From the NCBI RefSeq assembly GCF_004116385.1, contig NZ_PEIB01000040.1:1-39680 (forward strand): DNA of 39,680 nt. Direction: 5' to 3'. Source of the stretch: Veronia nyctiphanis (GTDB taxonomy: Bacteria; Pseudomonadota; Gammaproteobacteria; Enterobacterales; Vibrionaceae). The notes beneath the pieces were generated by a model. The model was not told the origin of the DNA and did no database searches. It saw only the letters and a program-made list of their open reading frames with translations. This document shows positions 1 through 7,025 of this stretch, one piece after another. A program made the translations under genes and the position numbers. The first letter of the stretch is position 1; each line of letters begins with the position of its first letter.

Positions 1-1719
1 GACGGCAGTAAAAATAAATTTGGCGAGCCAGAGGCGGATCCGGAACTCACTGCAGCGATTCAACGCGCCTGCCTTGAGCGCGGGTTGATCATCGAGAAAG
101 GGGGGAGGGAAGGCTCGGTACTTCGTTTTTTGCCTCCGATCATCATTAGCTTTGAAGAAATTGACTTTGCATTGCGTGTGATGCGTGAAGCCGTGATTTC
201 TACAGCAGGCCCAATGGAGCCTCAACTCACCAAAGAGAACATGCTGGCGGAGTGGAAACAGCATTTTATTCATACTGGGCCGGGAGGCGCAGACAGCTTT
301 GAAGCATCGATGAATAAAGTGACTCACACGTTGAAGCAGATATTTGAGCAGGCAGACGCGCCTTACAGTGGTATGGACCCGAAAGTGTTGGCTTCTTTGA
401 TCAGCCAGCAGCAAATGGGTGAAACACCGCTGCCGCTGGATACGGTTATTGAACAAACAGGTGACTTGATAGGCCGCAATTCGATACTGGTTCAACACCC
501 ACATTGTATCGCTCATTTGCATACACCACCTATGTTGCCTGCGGTTGTAGCAGAAGCGTTCATTACTGCGCTGAACCAATCGATGGACTCATGGGATCAG
601 GCCAGTGCTGCAACGTATGTTGAGCAAAAAGTTGTCGACTGGTTAGCTGAGCAATATGAGCTTGGCGGCGGTTCCGATGGCATTTTCACCAGTGGTGCGA
701 CGCAAAGTAACCTGATGGGACTTCTGATTGCACGTGATAACGCAGTGAAGAAGATCTCCGGCGAATCCGTTCAGAAGCAGGGGCTACCGAGCTATGCGGA
801 TAAGCTTCGGATCGTGTGTTCAGGTAAAACCCATTTCACGGTACAAAAATCAGCGTCACTACTTGGGCTTGGTGAGTCCTCTGTGGTTTGCGTAGGTACC
901 AAAGAGAATGGTGCTATCGAAGTGACTGAAGTGCAGGAAACGGTCGCCGCACTGAAAGCCGAAGGGCTTATTCCCTTTGCGGTTGTTGGCACTGCTGGAA
1001 CGACAGACCACGGCGCGATTGATGACCTTGCCGCACTGGCAGATATTGCAGAAATTGAAGACCTCTGGTTCCACGTCGATGCAGCTTATGGCGGTGCACT
1101 GGTTCTCAGCCGTCACAAGAGCCGTTTAAAAGGCATTGAGCGTGCTGATTCGCTGAGTGTTGATTTCCACAAACTCTTTTTCCAACCCATCAGCTGTGGT
1201 GCGGTATTGCTGAAAGATGGATTGAATTTCAACTATCTCCTGCACCATGCTGACTATCTGAACCGAGAAGACGATGTGCTGCCAAATCTGGTAGATAAAT
1301 CTATCGCCACGACACGTCGTTTCGATGCACTGAAAGTGCTGATGACGATGCAGAATGTCGGTCCACAAGCGCTGGGTAACATGGTGGATCACCTGATTAA
1401 TCAGGCGCAGCAGGTGGCTGATATTGTCGGTCATCGTCCTGAGTTTGAGCTTCTGGCGGACCCCGCGTTAAGCACCGTGCTGTTCCGTTATGTCGGCATG
1501 GCATGTGAAGGCATTAATACGTGTCAATTTAATCGCCAACTGCGTCTCGAAGCACTCGTAAAAGGGGATGCGGTTCTGGGTGAAACAACAGTTAACGGCA
1601 AAGCTGCGCTGAAATTCACCATTCTTAATCCGTGTCTTGAGATGGCGCATTTCGAGCAACTGTTAGACAACATCTCTCAGCTTGCTGACAGCATGAGCGG
1701 TCAGATTTCAGCATCCTAA
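1..1719 (+). CDS. Fused diaminobutyrate aminotransferase / L-2,4-diaminobutyrate decarboxylase, C-terminal part (5' truncated by window)
   Basis: The reading frame is open from base 1, so the gene starts upstream. The first ~60 residues match the C-terminal end of a class III aminotransferase (CLERGLIIEKGG, then a LRFLPPIIIS segment), followed after a linker by a complete group II PLP decarboxylase. The decarboxylase shows the HVDAAYGG motif and the PLP lysine in VDFHKLFF (Lys codon at 1171-1173). In Vibrio this fusion makes L-2,4-diaminobutyrate from aspartate semialdehyde and decarboxylates it to 1,3-diaminopropane, the first steps of norspermidine synthesis; that reaction is known for the family and inferred here. 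The next two genes are the following steps in the pathway, which makes the call firm. The internal ATG at 85 lies inside the aminotransferase part and is not the real start. Confidence 0.9.
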   Translation, partial: DGSKNKFGEPEADPELTAAIQRACLERGLIIEKGGREGSVLRFLPPIIISFEEIDFALRVMREAVISTAGPMEPQLTKENMLAEWKQHFIHTGPGGADSFEASMNKVTHTLKQIFEQADAPYSGMDPKVLASLISQQQMGETPLPLDTVIEQTGDLIGRNSILVQHPHCIAHLHTPPMLPAVVAEAFITALNQSMDSWDQASAATYVEQKVVDWLAEQYELGGGSDGIFTSGATQSNLMGLLIARDNAVKKISGESVQKQGLPSYADKLRIVCSGKTHFTVQKSASLLGLGESSVVCVGTKENGAIEVTEVQETVAALKAEGLIPFAVVGTAGTTDHGAIDDLAALADIAEIEDLWFHVDAAYGGALVLSRHKSRLKGIERADSLSVDFHKLFFQPISCGAVLLKDGLNFNYLLHHADYLNREDDVLPNLVDKSIATTRRFDALKVLMTMQNVGPQALGNMVDHLINQAQQVADIVGHRPEFELLADPALSTVLFRYVGMACEGINTCQFNRQLRLEALVKGDAVLGETTVNGKAALKFTILNPCLEMAHFEQLLDNISQLADSMSGQISAS

Positions 1720-1739
1720 TATACGGAAATAATTATCTC

Positions 1740-1778
1740 AGCCAGCCTTGAATGCAGCGTATAGCGCGGGCTGGCTTT
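1740..1778 (+). terminator. Intercistronic hairpin between the decarboxylase and carboxynorspermidine dehydrogenase genes
   Basis: Arms AGCCAGCC (1740-1747) and GGCTGGCT (1769-1776) can form an 8-bp stem with a short T run after it. It sits 20 bases after the stop codon and just before the ribosome binding site (AAGGA) of the next gene. It could be a leaky terminator or a processing or stability element. The same arms occur again in the next intergenic gap. Confidence 0.55.
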
Positions 1779-1797
1779 TGAAAAAAGGAATCAAATT

Positions 1798-3042
1798 ATG
1801 TCAATTCTTCAAATCGGTGCCGGTGGTGTTGGTTGGGTCGTTGCTCACAAAGCGGCGCAAAACAACGATATTCTGGGTGATATCACCATTGCTTCACGAA
1901 CTGTCACCAAATGTGAAAAGATCATCGAATCCATTAAAGGGCGCAACAACCTGAAAGACCCTGCACGCAAGCTTGAAGCGCGTGCGGTGGATGCCGACGA
2001 TGTTGCCGCGCTGGTTGCATTGATAAAAGAAGTCAAACCCGGTCTGGTTATCAATGCGGGACCGCCATGGATCAATGTGACAGTCATGGAAGCGTGCTAT
2101 CAGGCGCGTGTGTCTTACCTCGACACGTCAGTTGCTGTTGACTTGTGCTCGGAAGGTCAGCAAGTGCCGGAAGCTTACGATCCACAGTGGGCGTTCCGCG
2201 AGAAATTCGAAGCGGCAGGCATCACAGGTATTCTGGGGGCGGGCTTTGATCCAGGTGTCGTGAGCGTGTTTGCAGCTTACGCGAACAAGCACCTGTTCGA
2301 TGAAATCGACACTATCGATGTGATGGACGTTAACGCGGGTGACCACGGTAAAAAGTTTGCGACTAACTTTGACCCAGAAACCAACATGCTGGAAATTCAG
2401 GGTGATTCGTTCTTCTGGGAAAATGACGAGTGGAAACAAGTCCCTTGCCATACCCGTATGATGGAATTCGATTTCCCACTGGTCGGCAGCCACAAAGTTT
2501 ACTCAATGGCGCACGATGAAGTCCGTTCGTTGAAAGAGTTTATTCCAGCAAAGCGTATCGAATTCTGGATGGGCTTTGGCGATAAATACCTGAACTACTT
2601 CAACTGTATGCGCGATATTGGCCTGCTTTCACCGGATCCCGTCACCTTGCAAGACGGCACGGTGGTTGAGCCATTGAAAGTACTGAAAGCGATTTTGCCG
2701 GACCCAACGTCCCTTGCACCGGGCTACACGGGTAAAACCTGTATTGGTACCTGGGTGCAGGGTAAGAAAGACGGTAAGCCTCGCAGCGTATTTGTATACA
2801 ACAATGCCGATCACGAAGTGGCGTACAAAGATGTTGAACATCAGGCAATCGCCTACACCACAGGTGTTCCTGCCATTACCGCTGCACTGTTGTACTTCAA
2901 GGGTGAGTGGAAAGGCAATGGCGTCTTTAACGTCGAGCAACTTAACCCAGATCCGTTCCTTGAGTTAATGCCGACTATCGGTCTTGATTGGGGTGTTGAG
3001 GAGCTGGAAGTCAAAGCACCTCAAATTAATATCCTTAAGTAA
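1798..3042 (+). CDS. Carboxynorspermidine dehydrogenase (synthase)
   Basis: This 414-residue protein belongs to the saccharopine dehydrogenase-like family. The N-terminus carries a Rossmann nucleotide-binding motif (IGAGGVGW, residues ~6-13), and the GILGAGFDPGVVSVFAAY segment is typical of carboxynorspermidine synthases. The enzyme joins 1,3-diaminopropane and aspartate semialdehyde reductively with NADPH to give carboxynorspermidine (family knowledge). The ATG is preceded by AAGGA at 8 bases. It lies between the diaminobutyrate enzyme and nspC in the standard Vibrio order, so the assignment rests on both sequence and context. Length is normal for the family (about 400-415 residues). Confidence 0.92.
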   Translation: MSILQIGAGGVGWVVAHKAAQNNDILGDITIASRTVTKCEKIIESIKGRNNLKDPARKLEARAVDADDVAALVALIKEVKPGLVINAGPPWINVTVMEACYQARVSYLDTSVAVDLCSEGQQVPEAYDPQWAFREKFEAAGITGILGAGFDPGVVSVFAAYANKHLFDEIDTIDVMDVNAGDHGKKFATNFDPETNMLEIQGDSFFWENDEWKQVPCHTRMMEFDFPLVGSHKVYSMAHDEVRSLKEFIPAKRIEFWMGFGDKYLNYFNCMRDIGLLSPDPVTLQDGTVVEPLKVLKAILPDPTSLAPGYTGKTCIGTWVQGKKDGKPRSVFVYNNADHEVAYKDVEHQAIAYTTGVPAITAALLYFKGEWKGNGVFNVEQLNPDPFLELMPTIGLDWGVEELEVKAPQINILK

Positions 3043-3062
3043 AAACTCTCGAGTTAACAGCA

Positions 3063-3084
3063 AAGCCAGCCCTTAGGCTGGCTT
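3063..3084 (+). terminator. Intercistronic hairpin before nspC, same arms as the previous gap
   Basis: Perfect 9-bp stem AAGCCAGCC / GGCTGGCTT with a 4-base loop (CTTA). It lies 20 bases after the dehydrogenase stop and 24 bases before the nspC start. There is only a weak T run, so it is better seen as an attenuator or an mRNA-stability hairpin than as a strong terminator. Confidence 0.55.
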
Positions 3085-3108
3085 ATTACTATCAGGTTGC
3101 CGTAACAG

Positions 3109-4245
3109 ATGAACGCAGATACAAACCTTACCACTCCCTATTTCATGATTGATGAGAAAAAGCTCATCGAAAACCTCGAGAAAGCCAAAACCCTCAAAGC
3201 GCTATCTGGCGTTAAGCTGGTGCTTGCACTCAAGTGTTTCTCTACATGGGGTGTTTTTGACATCATCAAACCGTATTTGGATGGAACAACCAGCAGCGGG
3301 CCTTTTGAGGTAAAACTGGGTCATGAAACCTTTGGTGGCGAGACTCACGCATACAGTGTTGGTTACAGCGAACAAGATGTTCGCGATGTCGCAGACATTG
3401 CCGATAAGATGATTTTCAATAGCCAATCCCAGCTCAAAGCGTATCGCCACTTGGTCGAGGGTAAAGCCTCTGTTGGTCTGCGGCTAAACCCGGGAGTAAG
3501 TTATGCAGGTCAGGATCTGGCTGATCCGGCCCGTGCGTTCTCCCGTCTGGGTGTCCAGTTCGATCACATCGAAGCGTCGGTGTTTGAAAGTATCGACGGC
3601 GTGATGTTCCACATGAACTGCGAGAACAAAGACGTCGACGCCTTTGTTCTTTTGCTTGAAGCTATCTCCGAGCGTTTTGGTGATTACCTGAATCAACTTG
3701 ACTGGGTGAGCCTCGGGGGCGGTGTATTCTTTACCTGGCCAGGATATGACATTGAAAAATTGGCAACGGCATTGAAAGCATTCTCTGAACGTCACAACGT
3801 ACAACTTTACCTTGAGCCGGGCGAAGCAATCATCACTAAAACCACAGATCTCGTGGTGACTGTGGTTGATATCGTTGAAAACGAAAAGCAAACGGCAATA
3901 GTAGACAGTGCGACTGAAGCGCATCGCCTCGATACGCTCATCTATAACGAACCAGCCTCAATTGCTGAAGCTTCTGAGCAAGGCCAATACCCTTATGTTA
4001 TCGGCAGTTGCTCGTGCTTGGCGGGTGATCAGTTTTGTGAAGCGACATTTGATGAACCGCTGAAAATTGGTCAACGTCTGCATATTCTTGATAGCGCGGG
4101 TTACACCATGGTGAAGCTAAATTGGTTCAATGGCTTGAGAATGCCATCAATTTTTTGCCGCAGGGAAAACGGTGACATTCAGAAATTGAATGAGTTTGAC
4201 TACAACGATTTTAAGCGCTCACTGTCACAATGGTCAGTAAACTGA
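3109..4245 (+). CDS. nspC: Carboxynorspermidine decarboxylase
   Basis: This 378-residue protein is a fold III (alanine racemase-like) PLP decarboxylase. The PLP lysine is Lys42 in [12 protein letters not shown]. Other family landmarks are the glycine-rich [14 protein letters not shown] segment, YLEPGEA, the [11 protein letters not shown] active-site cysteine loop and the DSAGYTMVK motif near the end. It removes CO2 from carboxynorspermidine to give norspermidine, a polyamine linked to biofilm control in Vibrio (established for the family). It is the last gene of the operon and is followed by a terminator. The ribosome binding site is weak, which suggests coupling or a role for the hairpin just upstream. 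Confidence 0.94.
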   Translation: MNADTNLTTPYFMIDEKKLIENLEKAKTLKALSGVKLVLALKCFSTWGVFDIIKPYLDGTTSSGPFEVKLGHETFGGETHAYSVGYSEQDVRDVADIADKMIFNSQSQLKAYRHLVEGKASVGLRLNPGVSYAGQDLADPARAFSRLGVQFDHIEASVFESIDGVMFHMNCENKDVDAFVLLLEAISERFGDYLNQLDWVSLGGGVFFTWPGYDIEKLATALKAFSERHNVQLYLEPGEAIITKTTDLVVTVVDIVENEKQTAIVDSATEAHRLDTLIYNEPASIAEASEQGQYPYVIGSCSCLAGDQFCEATFDEPLKIGQRLHILDSAGYTMVKLNWFNGLRMPSIFCRRENGDIQKLNEFDYNDFKRSLSQWSVN

Positions 4246-4257
4246 TTAACCACAAAC

Positions 4258-4292
4258 TGGCACTGTGAACTCAGTGTCAATTTTCTTGTTTT
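4258..4292 (+). terminator. Rho-independent terminator after nspC
   Basis: TGGCACTG (4258-4265) pairs with CAGTGTCA (4272-4279), with one G-T wobble and a 6-base loop, followed by ATTTTCTTGTTTTA. It starts 12 bases after the nspC stop codon and ends the norspermidine operon. Confidence 0.75.
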
Positions 4293-4389
4293 ATCTCCCA
4301 GCCTGAGAGCTGCATCACTTAACCATCCTTGCTTGCCTCTTACCCTGTGAATTATAACAATGTGTACGAATAAACAGAGGGTTAGGGAA

Positions 4390-4629
4390 ATGGACTTCTT
4401 TACATTTGCAGTCATTGTGATTGCCATCTTATCGGTCACAAAAGTATTACAGATTGGTGTTGTAGCAAAAAATAAATCGAGCGAGCAAGGAAGCGTTTTA
4501 GATGACGTTGCTGCAATAAAGGCTGAGAGTGAAAAAGAAATAGCCGAACTTCGTGAACGTATTGAAGTGCTTGAGAAAATAGTCACTGAGAAAAACTACA
4601 ACTTGGATCAACAGATTCGTAGTCTTTAA
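4390..4629 (+). CDS. Small membrane-anchored coiled-coil protein, PspB-like
   Basis: The predicted 79-residue protein has one N-terminal membrane segment (residues ~4-22) followed by a charged region (about residues 40-70, with AELRERIEVLEKIV) likely to form a coiled coil. This layout and the RERIEVLEKIV stretch resemble PspB of the phage-shock system, but no pspA or pspC is nearby, so function is not assigned. The start at 4390 is chosen over an in-frame ATG at 4360 because it begins directly with the membrane segment and has a purine-rich AGAGGGTTAGGGAA stretch just before it. Confidence 0.7.
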   Translation: MDFFTFAVIVIAILSVTKVLQIGVVAKNKSSEQGSVLDDVAAIKAESEKEIAELRERIEVLEKIVTEKNYNLDQQIRSL

Positions 4630-4805
4630 ATTCTTGCCTCAATGAGTGGTAAAGATAGCTATCTCGTAAATGTAGTGGCTTGAACTAAAGTCACTAACAT
4701 TAACGATTACTAATAATAAATTGCATATTAAATGTGATCATCATTAAGTAATTCTCACTTGTAGTCCCTTAGAATATTCATTCTTGACGCATCTGAGGGA
4801 CCGTT

Positions 4806-4979
4806 ATGACCAGGCTGGTTTTTTGCGCCGAATGCGAAAAAAGTACGATATTTCGTCGAAAACACCGAAATATTCTAGAAAGGATGCTGACACGTAGGCA
4901 TTGGTTGAAATATAAATGTCTGGAATGTGGGGAGATGTACTTTATCAATAGTAAAAACGACGTTGAGAGGAAAAACTAG
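4806..4979 (+). CDS. Small zinc-ribbon protein (57 residues)
   Basis: This ORF encodes 57 residues with two CxxC pairs: FCAEC near residues 7-10 and KCLECGEMY near residues 38-41. The spacing fits a treble-clef or zinc-ribbon fold. The region between is rich in Arg, Lys and His, so nucleic-acid or ribosome contact is plausible but not shown. The start ATG has a good GAGGGA ribosome binding site 5 bases upstream. I do not recognise a named family. Confidence 0.6.
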   Translation: MTRLVFCAECEKSTIFRRKHRNILERMLTRRHWLKYKCLECGEMYFINSKNDVERKN

Positions 4980-4985
4980 TCGGTT

Positions 4986-5078
4986 TTGCGACAGTACATC
5001 GCTGCTGCGCTGCTCATAGTCTCGTTTACGCTATCAACCCTCACTTCTGGTCATGCCAAAGCAAAACAGTCTATGTAA
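4986..5078 (+). CDS. Possible 30-residue signal-peptide-like ORF (doubtful)
   Basis: From a TTG at 4986 there is a 30-codon frame, RQYIAAALLIVSFTLSTLT then SGHAKAKQSM, that looks like a complete signal peptide with a SGHA-K cleavage site and then stops. It is in the same frame as, and directly after, the zinc-ribbon gene. It has no well-placed ribosome binding site. It could be a remnant of a lost exported protein, a tiny peptide, or chance. Confidence 0.2.
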   Translation: MRQYIAAALLIVSFTLSTLTSGHAKAKQSM

Positions 5079-5138
5079 GTCCACCCCTAGAAATTGGTCA
5101 AATTGGGCCGTTTAATTTCCCGTGAAAAGAGTGCACTC

Positions 5139-5354
5139 ATGCTAGAAAAAGAAAATATGCTCAAGCTCGCCAGAGTCCAGATGCCTTTTGGGAAATATGC
5201 GGGTAGGGTGCTGATTGACTTACCTGACGAGTACTTACTTTGGTTCGAAAAGAAGGGCTTTCCTGCGGGCGAATTGGGCACGTTAATGGCGCTTTGTCTT
5301 GCCCTTAAAATCGAAGGCTTAGACAGTGTTATAAAGCCATTGAAAGAACGGTAA
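5139..5354 (+). CDS. DUF3820 family protein
   Basis: A 71-residue protein starting MLEKENMLKLARVQMPFGKY. The MPFGKYAGRVLIDLPDEYL core and a conserved WFEKKGFPAGELG segment are the hallmarks of DUF3820, a small family widespread in Vibrio and Pseudomonas. Some members are described as quorum-sensing-regulated virulence factors; the molecular function is not established. The start at 5139 is preferred to the ATG at 5094 because family members begin at this point and GAAAAGAG lies just upstream. Confidence 0.85.
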   Translation: MLEKENMLKLARVQMPFGKYAGRVLIDLPDEYLLWFEKKGFPAGELGTLMALCLALKIEGLDSVIKPLKER

Positions 5355-5370
5355 TCATAGTTTCCACTGT

Positions 5371-5871
5371 TTATATTTTGCTTTCAAGAATCACACTTTT
5401 TCTTGACCCCGAATTTCGCTTAGCTGTGTCAAGAAAAGTGTCAATGACAGTAAACCCTGCCTTTCTCATCATGCCCGCTGAGGCTAAGTTTTCTTCATGC
5501 CTTTCAATAAGAACAGTCTCTTTACCTTTTACTTCCGCCTCTAAAATACACTCAGTGAGCAACTGCGTTGCAACACCTTTCCCTGAATGTTCATCAGACA
5601 CAACGACATCACCAATGAAAGAGATATTCTCTACAGGGCCATACTTCTCAAGATAATTGGGGCTTTTACTTCCCTCAATCAACACAGCAAATCCGATGAT
5701 TTCATGTTCATAAATTGCGGTGATTGTTGTCGCACTTCCTGTTTCAACAAGCTTGAACTCATTATCAACACCTTCAGGCGTTAAATGGTTCCATTCATTT
5801 GGGCCGTATTTCCAGAGAAGTGTTTTTAGTTCGTCGATATTATTTAAAGATGCTTTTCTATATTCAATCAC
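5371..5871 (-). CDS. GNAT family N-acetyltransferase
   Basis: A 166-residue protein with the acetyl-CoA binding motif A of GNAT enzymes, GDVVVSDEHSGKGVATQLL (residues ~87-105; Q/R-x-x-G-x-G/A type loop EHSGKGVA), followed by motif B with ASAGMMRKAGFTVID. It should transfer an acetyl group from acetyl-CoA to an amine; the substrate cannot be read from the sequence. It is convergent with the DUF3820 gene and has no partner gene on the same strand close by. Confidence 0.85.
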   Translation of the reverse strand: MIEYRKASLNNIDELKTLLWKYGPNEWNHLTPEGVDNEFKLVETGSATTITAIYEHEIIGFAVLIEGSKSPNYLEKYGPVENISFIGDVVVSDEHSGKGVATQLLTECILEAEVKGKETVLIERHEENLASAGMMRKAGFTVIDTFLDTAKRNSGSRKSVILESKI

Positions 5872-6125
5872 TCAATTTACTCCAAATCATCTTGGTTTTG
5901 CGAGAACTCATCATCACTTGCCTCTTTAACCAGAAAAGGCAAGTGCCTTATTCTTGACCAACCATAACAAACCTATTGATCATGAGTGAGATTATTAATG
6001 TTGGGTTGATCGAGTGCAGAAGGAAAATACGGAGAGAAGTAAGGGAAGGTTAAACTCGATAACTCATTGGTATGAAGAGAGGTGTATTACCTCTCACAGA
6101 GTTATTGAAGCTATTTTCTCTATCG

Positions 6126-6653
6126 TTAGTTGTTTAGCGCATAGATATTTTTTACAAAGTCTTCTTTAGCATTTGTGTACTGCTCAATATGGTTATATTT
6201 TTCAGCTGCGTGCTGTTTAATGGCTGCATATTCTACTCTGGCCTGCTGGTTTTGATTCAGGTGGTCTCGGAAGAAAAGAAGGTCAGACCAAGCCCTTCCT
6301 TTGAGCTCAACAAAATGAATATAGTGCGTTTTGACCTGCTTAGTATCGTCAGTGTATTTTGCTAAGATGAATCGGCCTTCCATCATTTGACGACGCATGG
6401 GAATAAAGCCAAGTGTTTTCAACTGGCTAGTTAGTTTGTCGTTAATGTCATTGAGAGAATCAATACCAATCGCGATATCTATAATGGGTTTTGCTGTTAT
6501 CTCTTGTATTGCCGTGCTACCAATATGCTGAACGCACTCTTCTGCAATCCCGGTAATGCTAATTAAGGCCTCTTTTACATTTTGGAACTCTGTCGCCCAG
6601 CTTTCGTTGTGTTCAATTAGCTTTACTTCTGGTCCTTTTACGCCGAGTGTCAT
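6126..6653 (-). CDS. GrpB family protein (nucleotidyltransferase-like, UPF0157)
   Basis: This 175-residue protein carries the GrpB signature HIGSTAIQEITAKPIIDIAIGI (residues ~43-64; best-known block is GST-x-I-x-x-x-x-AKP-x-IDI), a nucleotidyltransferase-like fold of unknown substrate. The length is normal. The AAGG ribosome binding site is part of a tandem duplication of a 13-bp unit (see 6655-6686). A decayed second copy of the central part lies at 14931-15050 in the same orientation. Confidence 0.88.
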   Translation of the reverse strand: MTLGVKGPEVKLIEHNESWATEFQNVKEALISITGIAEECVQHIGSTAIQEITAKPIIDIAIGIDSLNDINDKLTSQLKTLGFIPMRRQMMEGRFILAKYTDDTKQVKTHYIHFVELKGRAWSDLLFFRDHLNQNQQARVEYAAIKQHAAEKYNHIEQYTNAKEDFVKNIYALNN

Positions 6654-6654
6654 T

Positions 6655-6686
6655 GTTTTTCCTTATGGTTTTTCCTTATGGTTTTT
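6655..6686. repeat. Tandem 13-bp repeat that duplicates the grpB-like ribosome binding site
   Basis: The unit CCTTATGGTTTTT occurs twice in a row (6661-6673 and 6674-6686), preceded by GTTTTT. On the minus strand this places two AAGG motifs before the ATG at 6653, the nearer one at proper distance. Confidence 0.8.
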
Positions 6687-7025
6687 ACATAGATTTTTAG
6701 GACATTTACACAAATTCCAACAACGGGAGATTTAACCCTGATTGATAGGGTAGGGATGGCAACTAGCTTCAACAAGTAGGGAAGGGAGTTGAGACACCTT
6801 TTTATAAAGGCTATGGCCTTTACTTTATCCTAGCTTTCAGTCACAAAGCGCTCATCAGAGACGCCGACGCAATTTTAATAGCTGTTTTTAACAATTTCAG
6901 TTTTTGTCACTGTATATGAGAGTGATAACTAAAATGTGGGCGATATGGAAAAGTTGGCTTCTCAACCATTAGTTGTCACTAAAAGATGAAAAGCCAATTA
7001 TGTAGAGTTTCACTGCTCTTTTAAT
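6687..7025. other. Intergenic stretch without a recognisable gene
   Basis: Between the end of the 758-residue gene and the grpB-like gene. I see only one small hairpin, AAAGGC / GCCTTT with a TATG loop (6806-6821), and no convincing ORF or RNA gene. Confidence 0.5.

Noticed and set aside
1748-3042. Several plus and minus ORFs overlapping the carboxynorspermidine dehydrogenase gene
   Set aside because: They are in other frames of a well-supported gene and show no family features.
4732-4750. TGTGATCATCATTA as a CRP site
   Set aside because: Only the left half matches; the right half TCACA is missing.
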